Source: Bacteroides sp. GM023 (GTDB lineage Bacteria; Bacteroidota; Bacteroidia; Bacteroidales; Bacteroidaceae). From it: a DNA stretch of 64,000 bases. A model generated the notes under the pieces. That model saw nothing but the letters and a program-made list of their open reading frames with translations. It searched no databases and was not told the DNA's origin. Shown one piece after another: positions 43,531-52,810 of the stretch (its first letter is position 1; every line of letters begins with the position of its first letter). Both the position numbers and the translations under genes were made by a program. The stretch spans positions 62,001-126,000 of the forward strand of contig NZ_JAAXGE010000009.1 of NCBI RefSeq assembly GCF_014750685.1, given 5' to 3'.

Positions 43531-44979
43531 CTAGTTTGCAGGATAGTTTTTCTTTTTCTTTAATTCTATAAGATTCATATCCGCTTGTGTTTTGAGTCCG
43601 GCAGCTTTTGCTGCATCAAAGTACTTTTTTGCAGCTTGCATATCACCTTCTATCAGCGCAATGACTCCTAAATTATTAATAGTCTCTGCCGCTTTTGGAT
43701 CGGCTTTGGCCAAATGCTTTTTGGCATTTGTCAAATCACCACCTTTTTGAATTTCCATAGCAGCAGCATTCAGATTGGCGATCGGGTCATCCGGGAACAT
43801 GACGGCAGCTACCTGGAAAGCATGGTTGAATTCTTCACTTCCCGGCTTATAACTTTGTGCTACAAGATAAATCTCCTGTAAACTCAGTAACTGCGGACGT
43901 TTTTTGATAATTTCTTTCGACTCTTCAAGATTAAAACCGCGTACAGTGTAATTTACTACATAGTCGGAGTGGCGTAATGCCGGATAGCATTCGGACAATA
44001 GGTATTGATAAGCCTGTACGCCGATTAGTTTGGCAATGTTGTGTTCTTTAATATCAATATTCACTTTCTGATTATCCATCATGCGAAGTATCTCTTCTTT
44101 TTTATCCATTGAAGAAGATTCTACGAATTTGCGGAAACCGTCCCAATCTTCCGGTGTATATTCTGAAGAAATAAGATTGTGGTCGAAATTATAATAACTG
44201 GTCACATAATCAACAAGTGCTTGAGTACGCCCTTTGGCTAGATGCGTGTTGTTGGCATATCCTCCTTCGGGAGAAGCATAACCATGTATTTTGATTCCGG
44301 TTAATTGAGTATTCTTATCATTACGTACCGTGTCGATGCTTGCCCGTATTCTAGCCAGTTCTGCCGAGTTACGACGATATTCCGGATAAATAATCGTTTT
44401 GTTTACCGGGAAGTCCAAAAAGGCACTGCCTTCTACGGCACGGTGTTTCACTCCTTCAGCCTTCGGGGTGATGTAAGCTATTGCCGGATGTAATTTTAAT
44501 AACTCAATATTCAGCTTAGTAATCATTTCACCGCTACTTTCTTCTACTACATCGCAACAGCCACACATATCCACATTCAGTTTCAAGTCAGCCTGACGCA
44601 TCCAGGCTTCATAAGGTAATTGTATTAAATAGTCGATTTTTTGATTTTCGTGTCGTTTGTGACGGATGATAGTGTATGTACCTTCAGGATTTTGATGATT
44701 TCGCTGGTTTATGAGTTGGCGTTTACGTCCATATATCACAATGGCTGGCAACACTTTTGTTTTTCCTTGTGATTCGAGGAATGGAGTCAGGGTGGCAACA
44801 TTGTTGGAGGCTAACTTTAGATTCTCCTGCAAAATGAGCTCCATACGAATGGTCAGGCGATTGTCGTCACTGCGTGTGATGGACTCGTTGTCTACACGTA
44901 TCTGGCTTCTGTAAAGAGTCTGCGCTTTCCCACCCAGTACGGGGAGCAGGCAGAAGAGTATATATAGTATCTTTTTCAT
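43531..44979 (-). CDS. DUF3868 / OmpA-like protein with C-terminal repeats
   Basis: A 482-aa secreted protein. Signal peptide about 1-20 (LLPVLGGKAQ). The N-terminal DUF3868-type domain (about 20-180) holds an odd CGCCD motif (about residues 138-142). An OmpA-like domain follows (about 205-345, with IHGYASPEGGYANN), then a helical TPR-like end (about 385-475) whose units include IANLNAAAMEIQKGG and LGVIALIEGDMQAAKKYFDAA. Such genes sit at the heads of Bacteroides fimbrial loci and may support assembly or cell-wall attachment. It lies 12 nt after the DUF3575 gene. Confidence 0.85.
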   Translation of the reverse strand: MKKILYILFCLLPVLGGKAQTLYRSQIRVDNESITRSDDNRLTIRMELILQENLKLASNNVATLTPFLESQGKTKVLPAIVIYGRKRQLINQRNHQNPEGTYTIIRHKRHENQKIDYLIQLPYEAWMRQADLKLNVDMCGCCDVVEESSGEMITKLNIELLKLHPAIAYITPKAEGVKHRAVEGSAFLDFPVNKTIIYPEYRRNSAELARIRASIDTVRNDKNTQLTGIKIHGYASPEGGYANNTHLAKGRTQALVDYVTSYYNFDHNLISSEYTPEDWDGFRKFVESSSMDKKEEILRMMDNQKVNIDIKEHNIAKLIGVQAYQYLLSECYPALRHSDYVVNYTVRGFNLEESKEIIKKRPQLLSLQEIYLVAQSYKPGSEEFNHAFQVAAVMFPDDPIANLNAAAMEIQKGGDLTNAKKHLAKADPKAAETINNLGVIALIEGDMQAAKKYFDAAKAAGLKTQADMNLIELKKKKNYPAN

Positions 44980-44991
44980 ATTTGTTTTGTT

Positions 44992-45561
44992 TTAGAATAA
45001 ATAAATCAGACTAACGGCAGCTTTGGTAGGACCTACATAGTTTTTGTGTCCTTCATCTGTTTTTTCGCCACAAGTCTTACATTCATATTGTTTGTACTTG
45101 ACACGGGCGTAACCCACGCCTATGTTTCCTTCCAGATTCCAGTGTCTGCCCAGAATCCACTGATATCCATAGGATACGCCAAAGCCATAGAAATGACCTT
45201 TGAAACGATGTTCCTTTAATTCAGGCCAAATGCCCCAAGGCATGTCAATGGCAGAAGCCTGGTAAACACCTCCATGAAGATGCGCGCCAACAAAATGACC
45301 ATTGAACTTGTCGCAGAACCAATAACGAAGTTCCGGCTGAAAAGCCAGCATCTTCATCATTTTTGGGTCTTTGTACTTCCATGGATTGTAATTGGCATAC
45401 AGTTCTAAAGTTAGCTTCTTACTCAAGCCTACTTCGGCTCCAAGATTAATGATTTTCAACGCGTCCATTACAACATTCGTTTTAACTCCGACAACCTGAC
45501 TATATAATAAGGTGGAAGTGAAAAATGTAACAAACAGGAATAAGATTCTTTTCTTTTTCAT
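44992..45561 (-). CDS. DUF3575 outer-membrane protein
   Basis: A 189-aa protein of the DUF3575 family. Signal peptide 1-21 (STLLYSQ). The rest alternates hydrophobic strands (WYFCDKFNGHF-like, GHFYGFGVSYGYQW, ending SLIYLF), which predicts a small outer-membrane beta-barrel with a C-terminal Phe. A CKTCGE pair near residue 160 is unusual for a barrel. It is the first gene of the fimbrial locus; -7 box at 45591-45598. Confidence 0.85.
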   Translation of the reverse strand: MKKKRILFLFVTFFTSTLLYSQVVGVKTNVVMDALKIINLGAEVGLSKKLTLELYANYNPWKYKDPKMMKMLAFQPELRYWFCDKFNGHFVGAHLHGGVYQASAIDMPWGIWPELKEHRFKGHFYGFGVSYGYQWILGRHWNLEGNIGVGYARVKYKQYECKTCGEKTDEGHKNYVGPTKAAVSLIYLF

Positions 45562-45590
45562 TATTACGATGGGTTTTGTTTGTTGATGTG

Positions 45591-45598
45591 CAAATGTA
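45591..45598 (-). promoter_or_regulatory. -7 box of the DUF3575 gene
   Basis: Minus strand TACATTTG followed by CAC, 30 nt before the ATG; no -33 match. Confidence 0.5.
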
Positions 45599-45865
45599 GG
45601 GATATTCTTAATTGGCCTTAAATGGCATATTCATCTTTCTTCGGATTGCTTTCAGTGGAAATTAATAATGGGGTGGCTATTTCTTTTATAAGGAGGTGGT
45701 ATATTAATCTTTTTGCGACATAGGTGTTTTTATCGTCATGGGTGAATGATTTACCGGTGATGTGTTTTTAATACTTGCAGAATCTATTTATCTACTTGTA
45801 TGTGTTGTGTTTTGTTCATTAAAGAATGGTAAAATGTTCATTTTGAGGGCAAAAAAGTTTTTCTT

Positions 45866-45898
45866 TTTGAATAAAATACCTATGTTTGCCCAGTTGAA
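45866..45898 (+). promoter_or_regulatory. Promoter of the gene at 46044
   Basis: TTTG at 45866-45869, 21 nt, then TATGTTTG at 45891-45898; TSS about 45905 and a leader of about 140 nt. Confidence 0.7.
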
Positions 45899-46043
45899 CA
45901 AAACAACAGCGAACAAGCAATAGTAAAAGTAGGAATCTCCTCCTGAGGAACGCAAACGAACAACAATGTATGTCTAACGTCGAATTGCTAAACAGAACAA
46001 CAATTCGCAAACATTTTAAACAAACAAATTAGGAGGAAATATT

Positions 46044-46682
46044 ATGAAATCTATTCATCTCTTTTTCGTATCAATGATTACATTAGCTTTCATGGCATGT
46101 ACTAATGCTGAAAGTGATAGTTTTGAAGATAATGCTTCAAACTTTGAATCCATGAAGTCTTTATATGGTATTGAATCTGCTGCATATGATGATGCGCCGG
46201 TAAGTGAAGTTCCTTCTGTGACAACAGAAGAAATGGGAAGTGTATTGGAGGCACTCCGTAAAAATACCACAGGCGTCCAGAATTGTAAAGTGGAAGATGC
46301 TGAAGGATATTATGGAACTGATGGCGACAAAAGGACGGTGATGATGACTGCCGAATATCAGGCCCGTACACGAAGCGGTGCTCTCCTGGAAAATTTTGCA
46401 TTATGTGTCTCTTTGAAATTTAATGTGGATGAGGGTGCATTATATTATGCAGGTACCAGCTATGATTGTGTAACAGACCTGTTCACTTGGAAAGGATATG
46501 GAGCTTCACTGACAACGGCTGCCGGTGGTGGCACCTCATTCAAATCCACTTCTTTTCTTTATTTCCGCGTGAGTGATCAAGATAATTGCCTTGTAAAAGT
46601 TTCAGTTACTTTTAAAGGAAACTATGATTTTGCAGCTAACCGAGGTACGTATCATTTTATTCTCTCTAAGGTTGCCCAATAA
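46044..46682 (+). CDS. Unknown secreted lipoprotein
   Basis: A 212-aa protein with a signal and possible lipobox (FMAC, Cys19). The mature part starts acidic (ESDSFEDNAS) and is beta-rich towards the end (CLVKVSVTFKGNYDF, YHFILSKVAQ). I recognise no family. It has an unusually strong ribosome-binding site, AGGAGGAAATATT, rare in Bacteroides, so it may be made in large amounts. It lies between the fimbrial locus and the hybrid regulator and may belong to the same regulon. Confidence 0.75.
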   Translation: MKSIHLFFVSMITLAFMACTNAESDSFEDNASNFESMKSLYGIESAAYDDAPVSEVPSVTTEEMGSVLEALRKNTTGVQNCKVEDAEGYYGTDGDKRTVMMTAEYQARTRSGALLENFALCVSLKFNVDEGALYYAGTSYDCVTDLFTWKGYGASLTTAAGGGTSFKSTSFLYFRVSDQDNCLVKVSVTFKGNYDFAANRGTYHFILSKVAQ

Positions 46683-46840
46683 TTCAGCTTGCTATTTATT
46701 AAATAGATATTAAAGTATTATATACAAAGATGATTTTGTTATAGCACGATAACAGAGTCAATAAGTGAGGAACCAAACAGCAAACAATTTGTAATTAGTA
46801 GGTTAGGGGTTGGGGAATAAATGTGCGAGACTGGTTGTAA

Positions 46841-46884
46841 TGAGGAATTCTACTGATTCTTGAGAGAAACAGTGGACTTCCTCA
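46841..46884 (+). other. Leader hairpin 1 of the hybrid regulator
   Basis: TGAGGAATTCTACTG (46841-46855) pairs with CAGTGGACTTCCTCA (46870-46884), 13 of 15 positions, around a 14-nt loop. Confidence 0.6.
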
Positions 46885-46915
46885 CTATGAAATGTTCTTA
46901 AAAATAGCTGCTCAA

Positions 46916-46973
46916 GTTTTGCTCTTTAATATATATCCTTTATCTTTAACAAATAAAATCGCATGAGCAAAAC
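46916..46973 (+). other. Leader hairpin 2, close to the start codon
   Basis: GTTTTGCTC (46916-46924) and GAGCAAAAC (46965-46973) are perfectly complementary over 9 bp with a 40-nt loop. The second arm ends 11 nt before the ATG at 46985, so it could hide the translation start. Confidence 0.55.
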
Positions 46974-46984
46974 GCTATATAATT

Positions 46985-49900
46985 ATGGGAAAACTCTCAC
47001 TTGTGTTACTCTTCCTGTTTAATATCAATTTGTCATATTCTCAGGATGTTCATTGGAGTTCGGAACCGATAGTTGTTACGAATGGACTAAACAATACGGT
47101 CTATAATATTAATAATGGAAAAGATGGCTTCATATGGTTATCTACCGATAGGGGAATTTCACGTTACGACGGATTTCGCTTTCGTGATTATCCGCTTGTG
47201 ATGGGAGTTGATTCTCTTTCTGTTCCTTTCCCACAGGCAGTAAAAGCTCTTAAAGAGACTCCCGACGGACTTTTTTATGCTCAATTATATCAAGGTGGTA
47301 TCGTTTGTTTTGATAAAGTGGAAGAGAAATATCTTCCATTTGTCTTTAATGCATCTTTCTCTTTAAGAGACATTCTTGATTTCTGTTGGAATGACGATAC
47401 CTTGTATTTGGCTACGTCTCATGGATTGTTTCAGGCTCATGTTACCCGTAAGACTGAACATGAGGAAGATTTCATCTCCTGCACTTTGAATACTAATGCT
47501 TTAGTGGAAGGGAGTATTACGAATTTGTGTACTGATAGTAAATCCAATTTGTATTTTTCGGTCGATGGGAAAAAGGTAGTGCATTATAATATACCGTCTC
47601 AAAAGGTATCTTTAATAAAAGAATATAATACAGTAAACCGATTGTTTCTAGTCAAAGGGTATTTATGGATATGCAGACTGTGGAATGATATTATATGTTA
47701 TGACCTTAAAAGACATCAGGAACGTAGTATTTCAATAAGTGATTTTGAAACCATCGATTTTTCCAATCCTTATATTACGGATTTGGAATGTAAGGATAAG
47801 CGCACCTTCTATCTGACAACTTGGAACGGATTGTTTAAATTGGAGTTTAGTACTGATGATTTTTGTAAGAGCCCGTTTACGTTGACACCGTTGACACCGT
47901 ATGAAGATGCCTATCATCATAATATGGAACGTAAAATGACCAGTCTGATTTGGGATAATAGACAGAATATTTTTTGGGTGAGTACATTTGGTGGTGGGAT
48001 TGTGAAGTTTGATATGAGCGATAGTATGTATAGCCGTGTGCGGCAGAAAATCACTCATAGGGTAAGAGGAATGGTAGAGGATACAAGGGGATATGTCTGG
48101 CTGATAATGTCGAATGGAAAGATAATGAAAAGTACGACTACTTCTTTATCTATTACAACGAAATTCGATTGGTGGAAAAAGTCATCCGGCTTTTCCGGAC
48201 ATTATATTATATATAAGGATAAGAATGGGATGATTTGGTTGGGGAACAATTTGGGAGAGCTGGTGCGTATAAATCCGTTGACTGATGAAATGAGCTCTTT
48301 CTCATTGAAAACAAAGGATGGGAAGAAACTTGTAACCCGTATTTATCAATTATGCCTGAATGCCCGGAATCATTTGTGGGTAGCTACTGCCGATGGCTTA
48401 ATATGGGTTGATCCGGAAAATCTCGAATGTAGGAAAGTAGAGCCGGAGAATGAATCTATTGAAACTGCGCGTGCCGTAGTGGAAGATAAGGAAGGGAATA
48501 TATGGGTTGGTACAAACAAAGGTATAAGAAGACTGGTGTATCAAGGGGATAAATTCCAGTGGAAAGGAGACTACGAGAAAAATAGCGGCTTGGAAGAAAC
48601 GGCTGTACAAACTATTTATGTGAATAATTCGAATCAGATTTATGTAAGCTATCTGAACATGGTAGTCCGAATTGACGGACGGGATAAAGATAAACTGGAA
48701 TCTGTATATACTTTGGATAATGGGTTGACTAGCGGGCATATTGCCTGTATGGTGGACGATCAGATGGGAAATACCTGGGCAGGTAATAATGTCGGAATTA
48801 TGACAATCAGGAGTGGACAGGATGCTTTTTATAATTATCTGTCAACGGGAAACTGTTGTGCGGTATGCAGATTACAGGATGGCAGATTGCTATGGGCTAA
48901 TTCCTGGGGATTGTTTTATTTTGATCCGGTTGTTTTTAAAATTGATAAAGGAAAGAAAAAGCTGATACTTTCGGATATAGAGGTAAGTGGAAAGGCCGTT
49001 CTGGCCGGAGAGGAAAGAAATGGGCAGATTGTTCTTTCGGCATCCCCGGAGAAACAACAGAAGCTGGTTTTTAATTCCGATAATAATGATTTTCGTTTAT
49101 ACTTTTCAGACTTGGGTTACGGAACGGTGCAACGTAAAATGGCTTATCGGTTGCTTCCTGAAGATGAGGAATGGAGAATGCAGTTACTTGGAGATTGTTT
49201 GTGGTATAATAGATTGCCGGCGGGAGAATATACGCTACAAGCCAAACTGGTATTCCCGGATGCGACAGAAGGTAATATCATTCAGATACCTATTATCATT
49301 AAAGCGAAGTGGTATCATTCTGCCTGGGCTTATTGGAGCTATGGTTTGCTCCTAATTATTATCGGATATCTGATTTATCGTTATTTTGAGAAGAAAAATA
49401 CTCGCAAACAGATGCACCGGGAGCGTGAAATCTTATTGAGGGAAACATTGAATATTGAAAAGGTGAAACAAAACCAGAAACAGGAAATGGAATCTATGCG
49501 AAACCGTTTGTTGATGCTGTTTGTTCAGGAATTGCGTACCCCGCTTTCGTTGATTATTGGTCCGTTGAAAGATATGTTAGGGGAGCAGACGCTTATCCCC
49601 GGTTTTGCGACTCGTGGGCGGGTGGCTTATCGGAATTCTCTTCGTATGTTGGATGCCTGTAATCAGTTGCTGGCTATTTATGGTCATGGTGATTTGAATA
49701 ATAAGTTGAAAGTGGCCCCTTATCAGGTAGAGAAATTGATTGATAGTAGTTTGTTGGATACCCATGAACTACTGAAGGTTTATTCCATTCATTTCCAGTA
49801 TGAAAGGCGGATTAGGAAAGAGTTGGAATTTTATGTGGATAAGAAAAAGGTGGAGTTTATCATCCATAATTTGGTGACGAATGCTCTTGTACATACCAAA

Positions 49901-51079
49901 TACACAGGAAGTGTGTCTTTAACTCTTTCGGAGAAAGTGGAAGAAAATATGCATTATGTCACTGTGACAGTAGAGGATGATGGAAAAACTCCTGTAAAAG
50001 TACCGGTGGAATTTATGTCTGAAGGTGAACGGACAGAAGATGCATTTGCTCTTATCGAAGTTGGATTCTCTGTCATGCAAAGGATGCTTGAAATGCATCA
50101 TGGCACGATTGCTATGGAAAATTCACAGAAGAAAGGAACAAAAGTGACTGTCAATTTCCCGCTGGATAAATTTGTATTGGAGAGTGACCCGAATATTGAA
50201 TTTGTAGAACCCGAGGAAATTGCTGACGTAGAGTCTGAAGTCCTGGAAACTTTGCAACCGGAACCTGTGGCTGAAGCCGCATCGCCCACTGTCGTTACAG
50301 AAACGAAGAAAACATTACTGATTGTAGAGGATCAGAAGGATATACGCCTTTATTTGAAAGTATTGTTTAATCATGAGTATAATCTGCTGATGGCAACTAA
50401 TGGACAGGAGGGTGTCGATATGGCAATCAAGGAACTTCCTGATTTGATTATTTGTGATGTGATGATGCCGGTGAAGGATGGCTTCGAATGTTGTAGCGAG
50501 GTGAAGAACGGGTTGGAAACATGTAGTATTCCTTTTATCATGTTGACGGCAAGAGTGGAAGATGAAGATATAGTACGTGGACTGGAAGCGGGAGCGGATG
50601 ATTATATTCTGAAACCATTTACACCTACTATTCTGAAAGCTAAAGTGCGTAATCTGATTAATAGCCGGCAATCTTTGAAACAGATGTATACCAAATTGTT
50701 TATGTTGCCGGGTACGGATACTGCAGAATTGAGTGAAGCGGGACAAACAGAAGAGAATGCAAAGGAGGAAGACCCTTTCATCAGTTCGGTTATCAAGATT
50801 GTAGAGGAGAATATTGGCAAAGCGGACTTTAGTGTGAAAAAACTGGCGTCGGAAATGAATATGAGTCAGCCTACCTTATATCGTAAAGTGAAACAAAGTA
50901 CGGACTACACGATTATTGAACTTATACGGGGAGTGCGTATGCGCCGTGCGGGTGTGCTCTTGAAGACAAAAAACTATGGTGTTCAGGAAGTGGCGGAAAT
51001 GGTGGGATACAATGACATTCCTACCTTCAGAAAACATTTTGTAGATGCATTTGGTACTACTCCTTCCACTTATGAATAA
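46985..51079 (+). CDS. Hybrid two-component regulator with degenerate histidine kinase
   Basis: A 1364-aa protein of the hybrid two-component (HTCS) type: signal peptide 1-20, a two-part beta-propeller sensor (about 25-680, with repeated W-x-G and GxI/DG blocks), a Y_Y_Y domain (about 690-775), membrane segment (about 780-802), kinase region (about 830-1070), receiver (about 1110-1230) and AraC-type HTH (about 1268-1364). The receiver is intact: Glu1115/Asp1116, phospho-acceptor Asp1158, Lys1210. The kinase is not: the phospho-acceptor His of the H-box is Gln848 (FVQELRTPLS), the G1 box reads DDGKTP and the G2 box is lost (EVGFSVMQ). An N-box remains (HNLVTNALVHT). It is therefore unlikely to autophosphorylate. 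In normal HTCS, glycan binding in the periplasm activates gene expression. It starts 303 nt after the unknown lipoprotein gene. Confidence 0.93.
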   Translation: MGKLSLVLLFLFNINLSYSQDVHWSSEPIVVTNGLNNTVYNINNGKDGFIWLSTDRGISRYDGFRFRDYPLVMGVDSLSVPFPQAVKALKETPDGLFYAQLYQGGIVCFDKVEEKYLPFVFNASFSLRDILDFCWNDDTLYLATSHGLFQAHVTRKTEHEEDFISCTLNTNALVEGSITNLCTDSKSNLYFSVDGKKVVHYNIPSQKVSLIKEYNTVNRLFLVKGYLWICRLWNDIICYDLKRHQERSISISDFETIDFSNPYITDLECKDKRTFYLTTWNGLFKLEFSTDDFCKSPFTLTPLTPYEDAYHHNMERKMTSLIWDNRQNIFWVSTFGGGIVKFDMSDSMYSRVRQKITHRVRGMVEDTRGYVWLIMSNGKIMKSTTTSLSITTKFDWWKKSSGFSGHYIIYKDKNGMIWLGNNLGELVRINPLTDEMSSFSLKTKDGKKLVTRIYQLCLNARNHLWVATADGLIWVDPENLECRKVEPENESIETARAVVEDKEGNIWVGTNKGIRRLVYQGDKFQWKGDYEKNSGLEETAVQTIYVNNSNQIYVSYLNMVVRIDGRDKDKLESVYTLDNGLTSGHIACMVDDQMGNTWAGNNVGIMTIRSGQDAFYNYLSTGNCCAVCRLQDGRLLWANSWGLFYFDPVVFKIDKGKKKLILSDIEVSGKAVLAGEERNGQIVLSASPEKQQKLVFNSDNNDFRLYFSDLGYGTVQRKMAYRLLPEDEEWRMQLLGDCLWYNRLPAGEYTLQAKLVFPDATEGNIIQIPIIIKAKWYHSAWAYWSYGLLLIIIGYLIYRYFEKKNTRKQMHREREILLRETLNIEKVKQNQKQEMESMRNRLLMLFVQELRTPLSLIIGPLKDMLGEQTLIPGFATRGRVAYRNSLRMLDACNQLLAIYGHGDLNNKLKVAPYQVEKLIDSSLLDTHELLKVYSIHFQYERRIRKELEFYVDKKKVEFIIHNLVTNALVHTKYTGSVSLTLSEKVEENMHYVTVTVEDDGKTPVKVPVEFMSEGERTEDAFALIEVGFSVMQRMLEMHHGTIAMENSQKKGTKVTVNFPLDKFVLESDPNIEFVEPEEIADVESEVLETLQPEPVAEAASPTVVTETKKTLLIVEDQKDIRLYLKVLFNHEYNLLMATNGQEGVDMAIKELPDLIICDVMMPVKDGFECCSEVKNGLETCSIPFIMLTARVEDEDIVRGLEAGADDYILKPFTPTILKAKVRNLINSRQSLKQMYTKLFMLPGTDTAELSEAGQTEENAKEEDPFISSVIKIVEENIGKADFSVKKLASEMNMSQPTLYRKVKQSTDYTIIELIRGVRMRRAGVLLKTKNYGVQEVAEMVGYNDIPTFRKHFVDAFGTTPSTYE

Positions 51080-51088
51080 AAAAATGAC

Positions 51089-51096
51089 TACTTTTG
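51089..51096 (+). promoter_or_regulatory. -7 box of truA
   Basis: TACTTTTG followed by CACG, about 26 nt before the ATG; -33 is weak. It lies just after the regulator's stop, so truA is transcribed separately. Confidence 0.55.
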
Positions 51097-51121
51097 CACG
51101 CGAAAACCCTAAAAAGAAGGA

Positions 51122-51889
51122 ATGAGCGTGCAAAGGTATTTTATTTATTTGGCTTATGACGGAACCAACTATCATGGTTGGCAGATTCAACCGAATGGGA
51201 TTAGCGTACAGGAATGTTTGATGAAAGCATTGTCTACCTTTCTGCGTCGTGATATAGAAGTGATAGGTGCGGGCAGAACGGATGCGGGAGTACATGCATC
51301 TTTAATGGTGGCTCACTTTGATAATGAAGAGCTATTGGATACTGATTCTGTCACTGATAAGCTGAATCGTCTGTTACCCCCGGATATTTCCATTTATCGG
51401 GTTTGCCGTGTCAAGCCGGATGCTCATGCTCGTTTTGACGCAACAGCCAGAACATATAAGTATTATGTGACGACTGCGAAATACCCTTTCAACCGGCAAT
51501 ACCGTTGCCGTGTTTTCAATCCATTGGATTATGAACGTATGAATGAGGCCGCACGTACCCTGTTCGAATATACGGACTTTACAAGTTTCAGTAAGCTGCA
51601 TACGGATGTAAAGACGAATATTTGCCATGTGACTCATGCCGAATGGACACAGGAAGAAGATGCTACCTGGGTGTTTACCATTCGTGCCGACCGCTTTCTG
51701 CGGAATATGGTGCGCGCCATAGTGGGAACTCTGATTGAAGTGGGGCGCGGAAAACTATCGGTCGAGGGTTTCCAGCGTATTATAGAGCAGAAAGATCGTG
51801 GGAAAGCAGGAACGTCGGCTCCCGGCCAGGCTTTGTTTCTGGTGAATGTCGAATATCCCGACGATATATTTGAAGTTAGTAATTTGTAA
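51122..51889 (+). CDS. truA: tRNA pseudouridine(38-40) synthase
   Basis: Converts uridines 38-40 of the anticodon arm to pseudouridine. The 255-aa protein has the catalytic Asp54 in GAGRTDAGVHA and the C-terminal FLRNMVRAIVGT signature. Length and start fit TruA. It is followed after 15 nt by an EamA transporter gene. Confidence 0.97.
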   Translation: MSVQRYFIYLAYDGTNYHGWQIQPNGISVQECLMKALSTFLRRDIEVIGAGRTDAGVHASLMVAHFDNEELLDTDSVTDKLNRLLPPDISIYRVCRVKPDAHARFDATARTYKYYVTTAKYPFNRQYRCRVFNPLDYERMNEAARTLFEYTDFTSFSKLHTDVKTNICHVTHAEWTQEEDATWVFTIRADRFLRNMVRAIVGTLIEVGRGKLSVEGFQRIIEQKDRGKAGTSAPGQALFLVNVEYPDDIFEVSNL

Positions 51890-51904
51890 TTAGTAGATAC
51901 TCTC

Positions 51905-52810
51905 ATGTGGTTATTATTAGCATTTCTCTCGGCGACTTTGCTGGGATTTTATGATGTATTCAAAAAGAAATCGCTGAAAGATAATGCGGTACTTCCCGTT
52001 TTGTTTTTAAACACTTTCTTTTCCAGTCTTATCTTCCTGCCGTTTATCCTGCTCTCCGTATATCAACAGGATTTGCTGGGTGGAACGATATTTAATGTTC
52101 CGGTTGCGGGCTGGGAACAACATAAATATATTATCATCAAGTCATTTATCGTATTGTCTTCATGGATATTCGGTTATTTTGGTATGAAGCATCTGCCCAT
52201 TACCATCGTAGGCCCTATCAATGCCACTCGTCCGGTGATGGTGCTGGTAGGAGCTATGCTTGTATTTGGCGAGCGACTGAATCTCTATCAATGGATTGGT
52301 GTAATGCTGGCTATCGCTTCTTTTTTCATGTTGAGCCGTTCGGGAAAGAAAGAAGGAATTGATTTCAAACATAATAAATGGATCTTCTTTATTGTATTGG
52401 CAGCAATAACAGGGGCTATCAGCGGACTGTATGACAAATATCTGATGAAGTCATTGAATCCGATGTTGGTGCAATCCTGGTACAATGTCTATCAGGTCTT
52501 TATCATGTGTCCTATCTTGCTGTTACTTTGGTGGCCGAAAAGAAAGTCCACCACTCCGTTTCGCTGGGACTGGACAATCATTCTGATTTCCATTTTTCTT
52601 TCGGCGGCAGACTTTGTCTACTTTTATGCATTAAGCTATGACGACTCCATGATTTCTATCGTTTCGATGGTTCGCCGGGGAAGTGTAATTGTTTCTTTCA
52701 TTTTCGGAGCTCTTTTCTTCCGTGAAAAGAATTTAAAAAGCAAAGCGATTGACCTTATACTGGTGTTAATCGGAATGATATTCTTATATTTGGGGACTAA
52801 ATATGATTGA
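51905..52810 (+). CDS. EamA/DMT family transporter
   Basis: A 301-aa inner-membrane protein with about ten membrane segments, in two EamA halves (about 1-135 and 150-300). The first half has ATLLGFYDVFKKKSLK and GPINATRPVMV; the second has SGLYDKYLMKS. The substrate is unknown. The next gene starts inside its last codons (ATG at 52803), suggesting coupled translation. Confidence 0.9.
   Translation: MWLLLAFLSATLLGFYDVFKKKSLKDNAVLPVLFLNTFFSSLIFLPFILLSVYQQDLLGGTIFNVPVAGWEQHKYIIIKSFIVLSSWIFGYFGMKHLPITIVGPINATRPVMVLVGAMLVFGERLNLYQWIGVMLAIASFFMLSRSGKKEGIDFKHNKWIFFIVLAAITGAISGLYDKYLMKSLNPMLVQSWYNVYQVFIMCPILLLLWWPKRKSTTPFRWDWTIILISIFLSAADFVYFYALSYDDSMISIVSMVRRGSVIVSFIFGALFFREKNLKSKAIDLILVLIGMIFLYLGTKYD

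Larger units (their letters stand above)
45562..46043. promoter_or_regulatory. Divergent gap, fimbrial locus / unknown secreted gene
   Basis: This 482-bp gap holds the minus-strand -7 box of DUF3575 (45591-45598) and the plus-strand promoter for 46044 (45866-45898). No gene is seen in it; the AT-rich middle (45640-45800) has nothing I can name. Confidence 0.65.
46683..46984. other. Gap upstream of the hybrid regulator
   Basis: 302 bp without a gene. It contains the hairpins at 46841-46884 and 46916-46973 and an AATTTGTAATTAGTAG segment also found at the end of truA (about 51880). No consensus -7 box was found. Confidence 0.6.
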
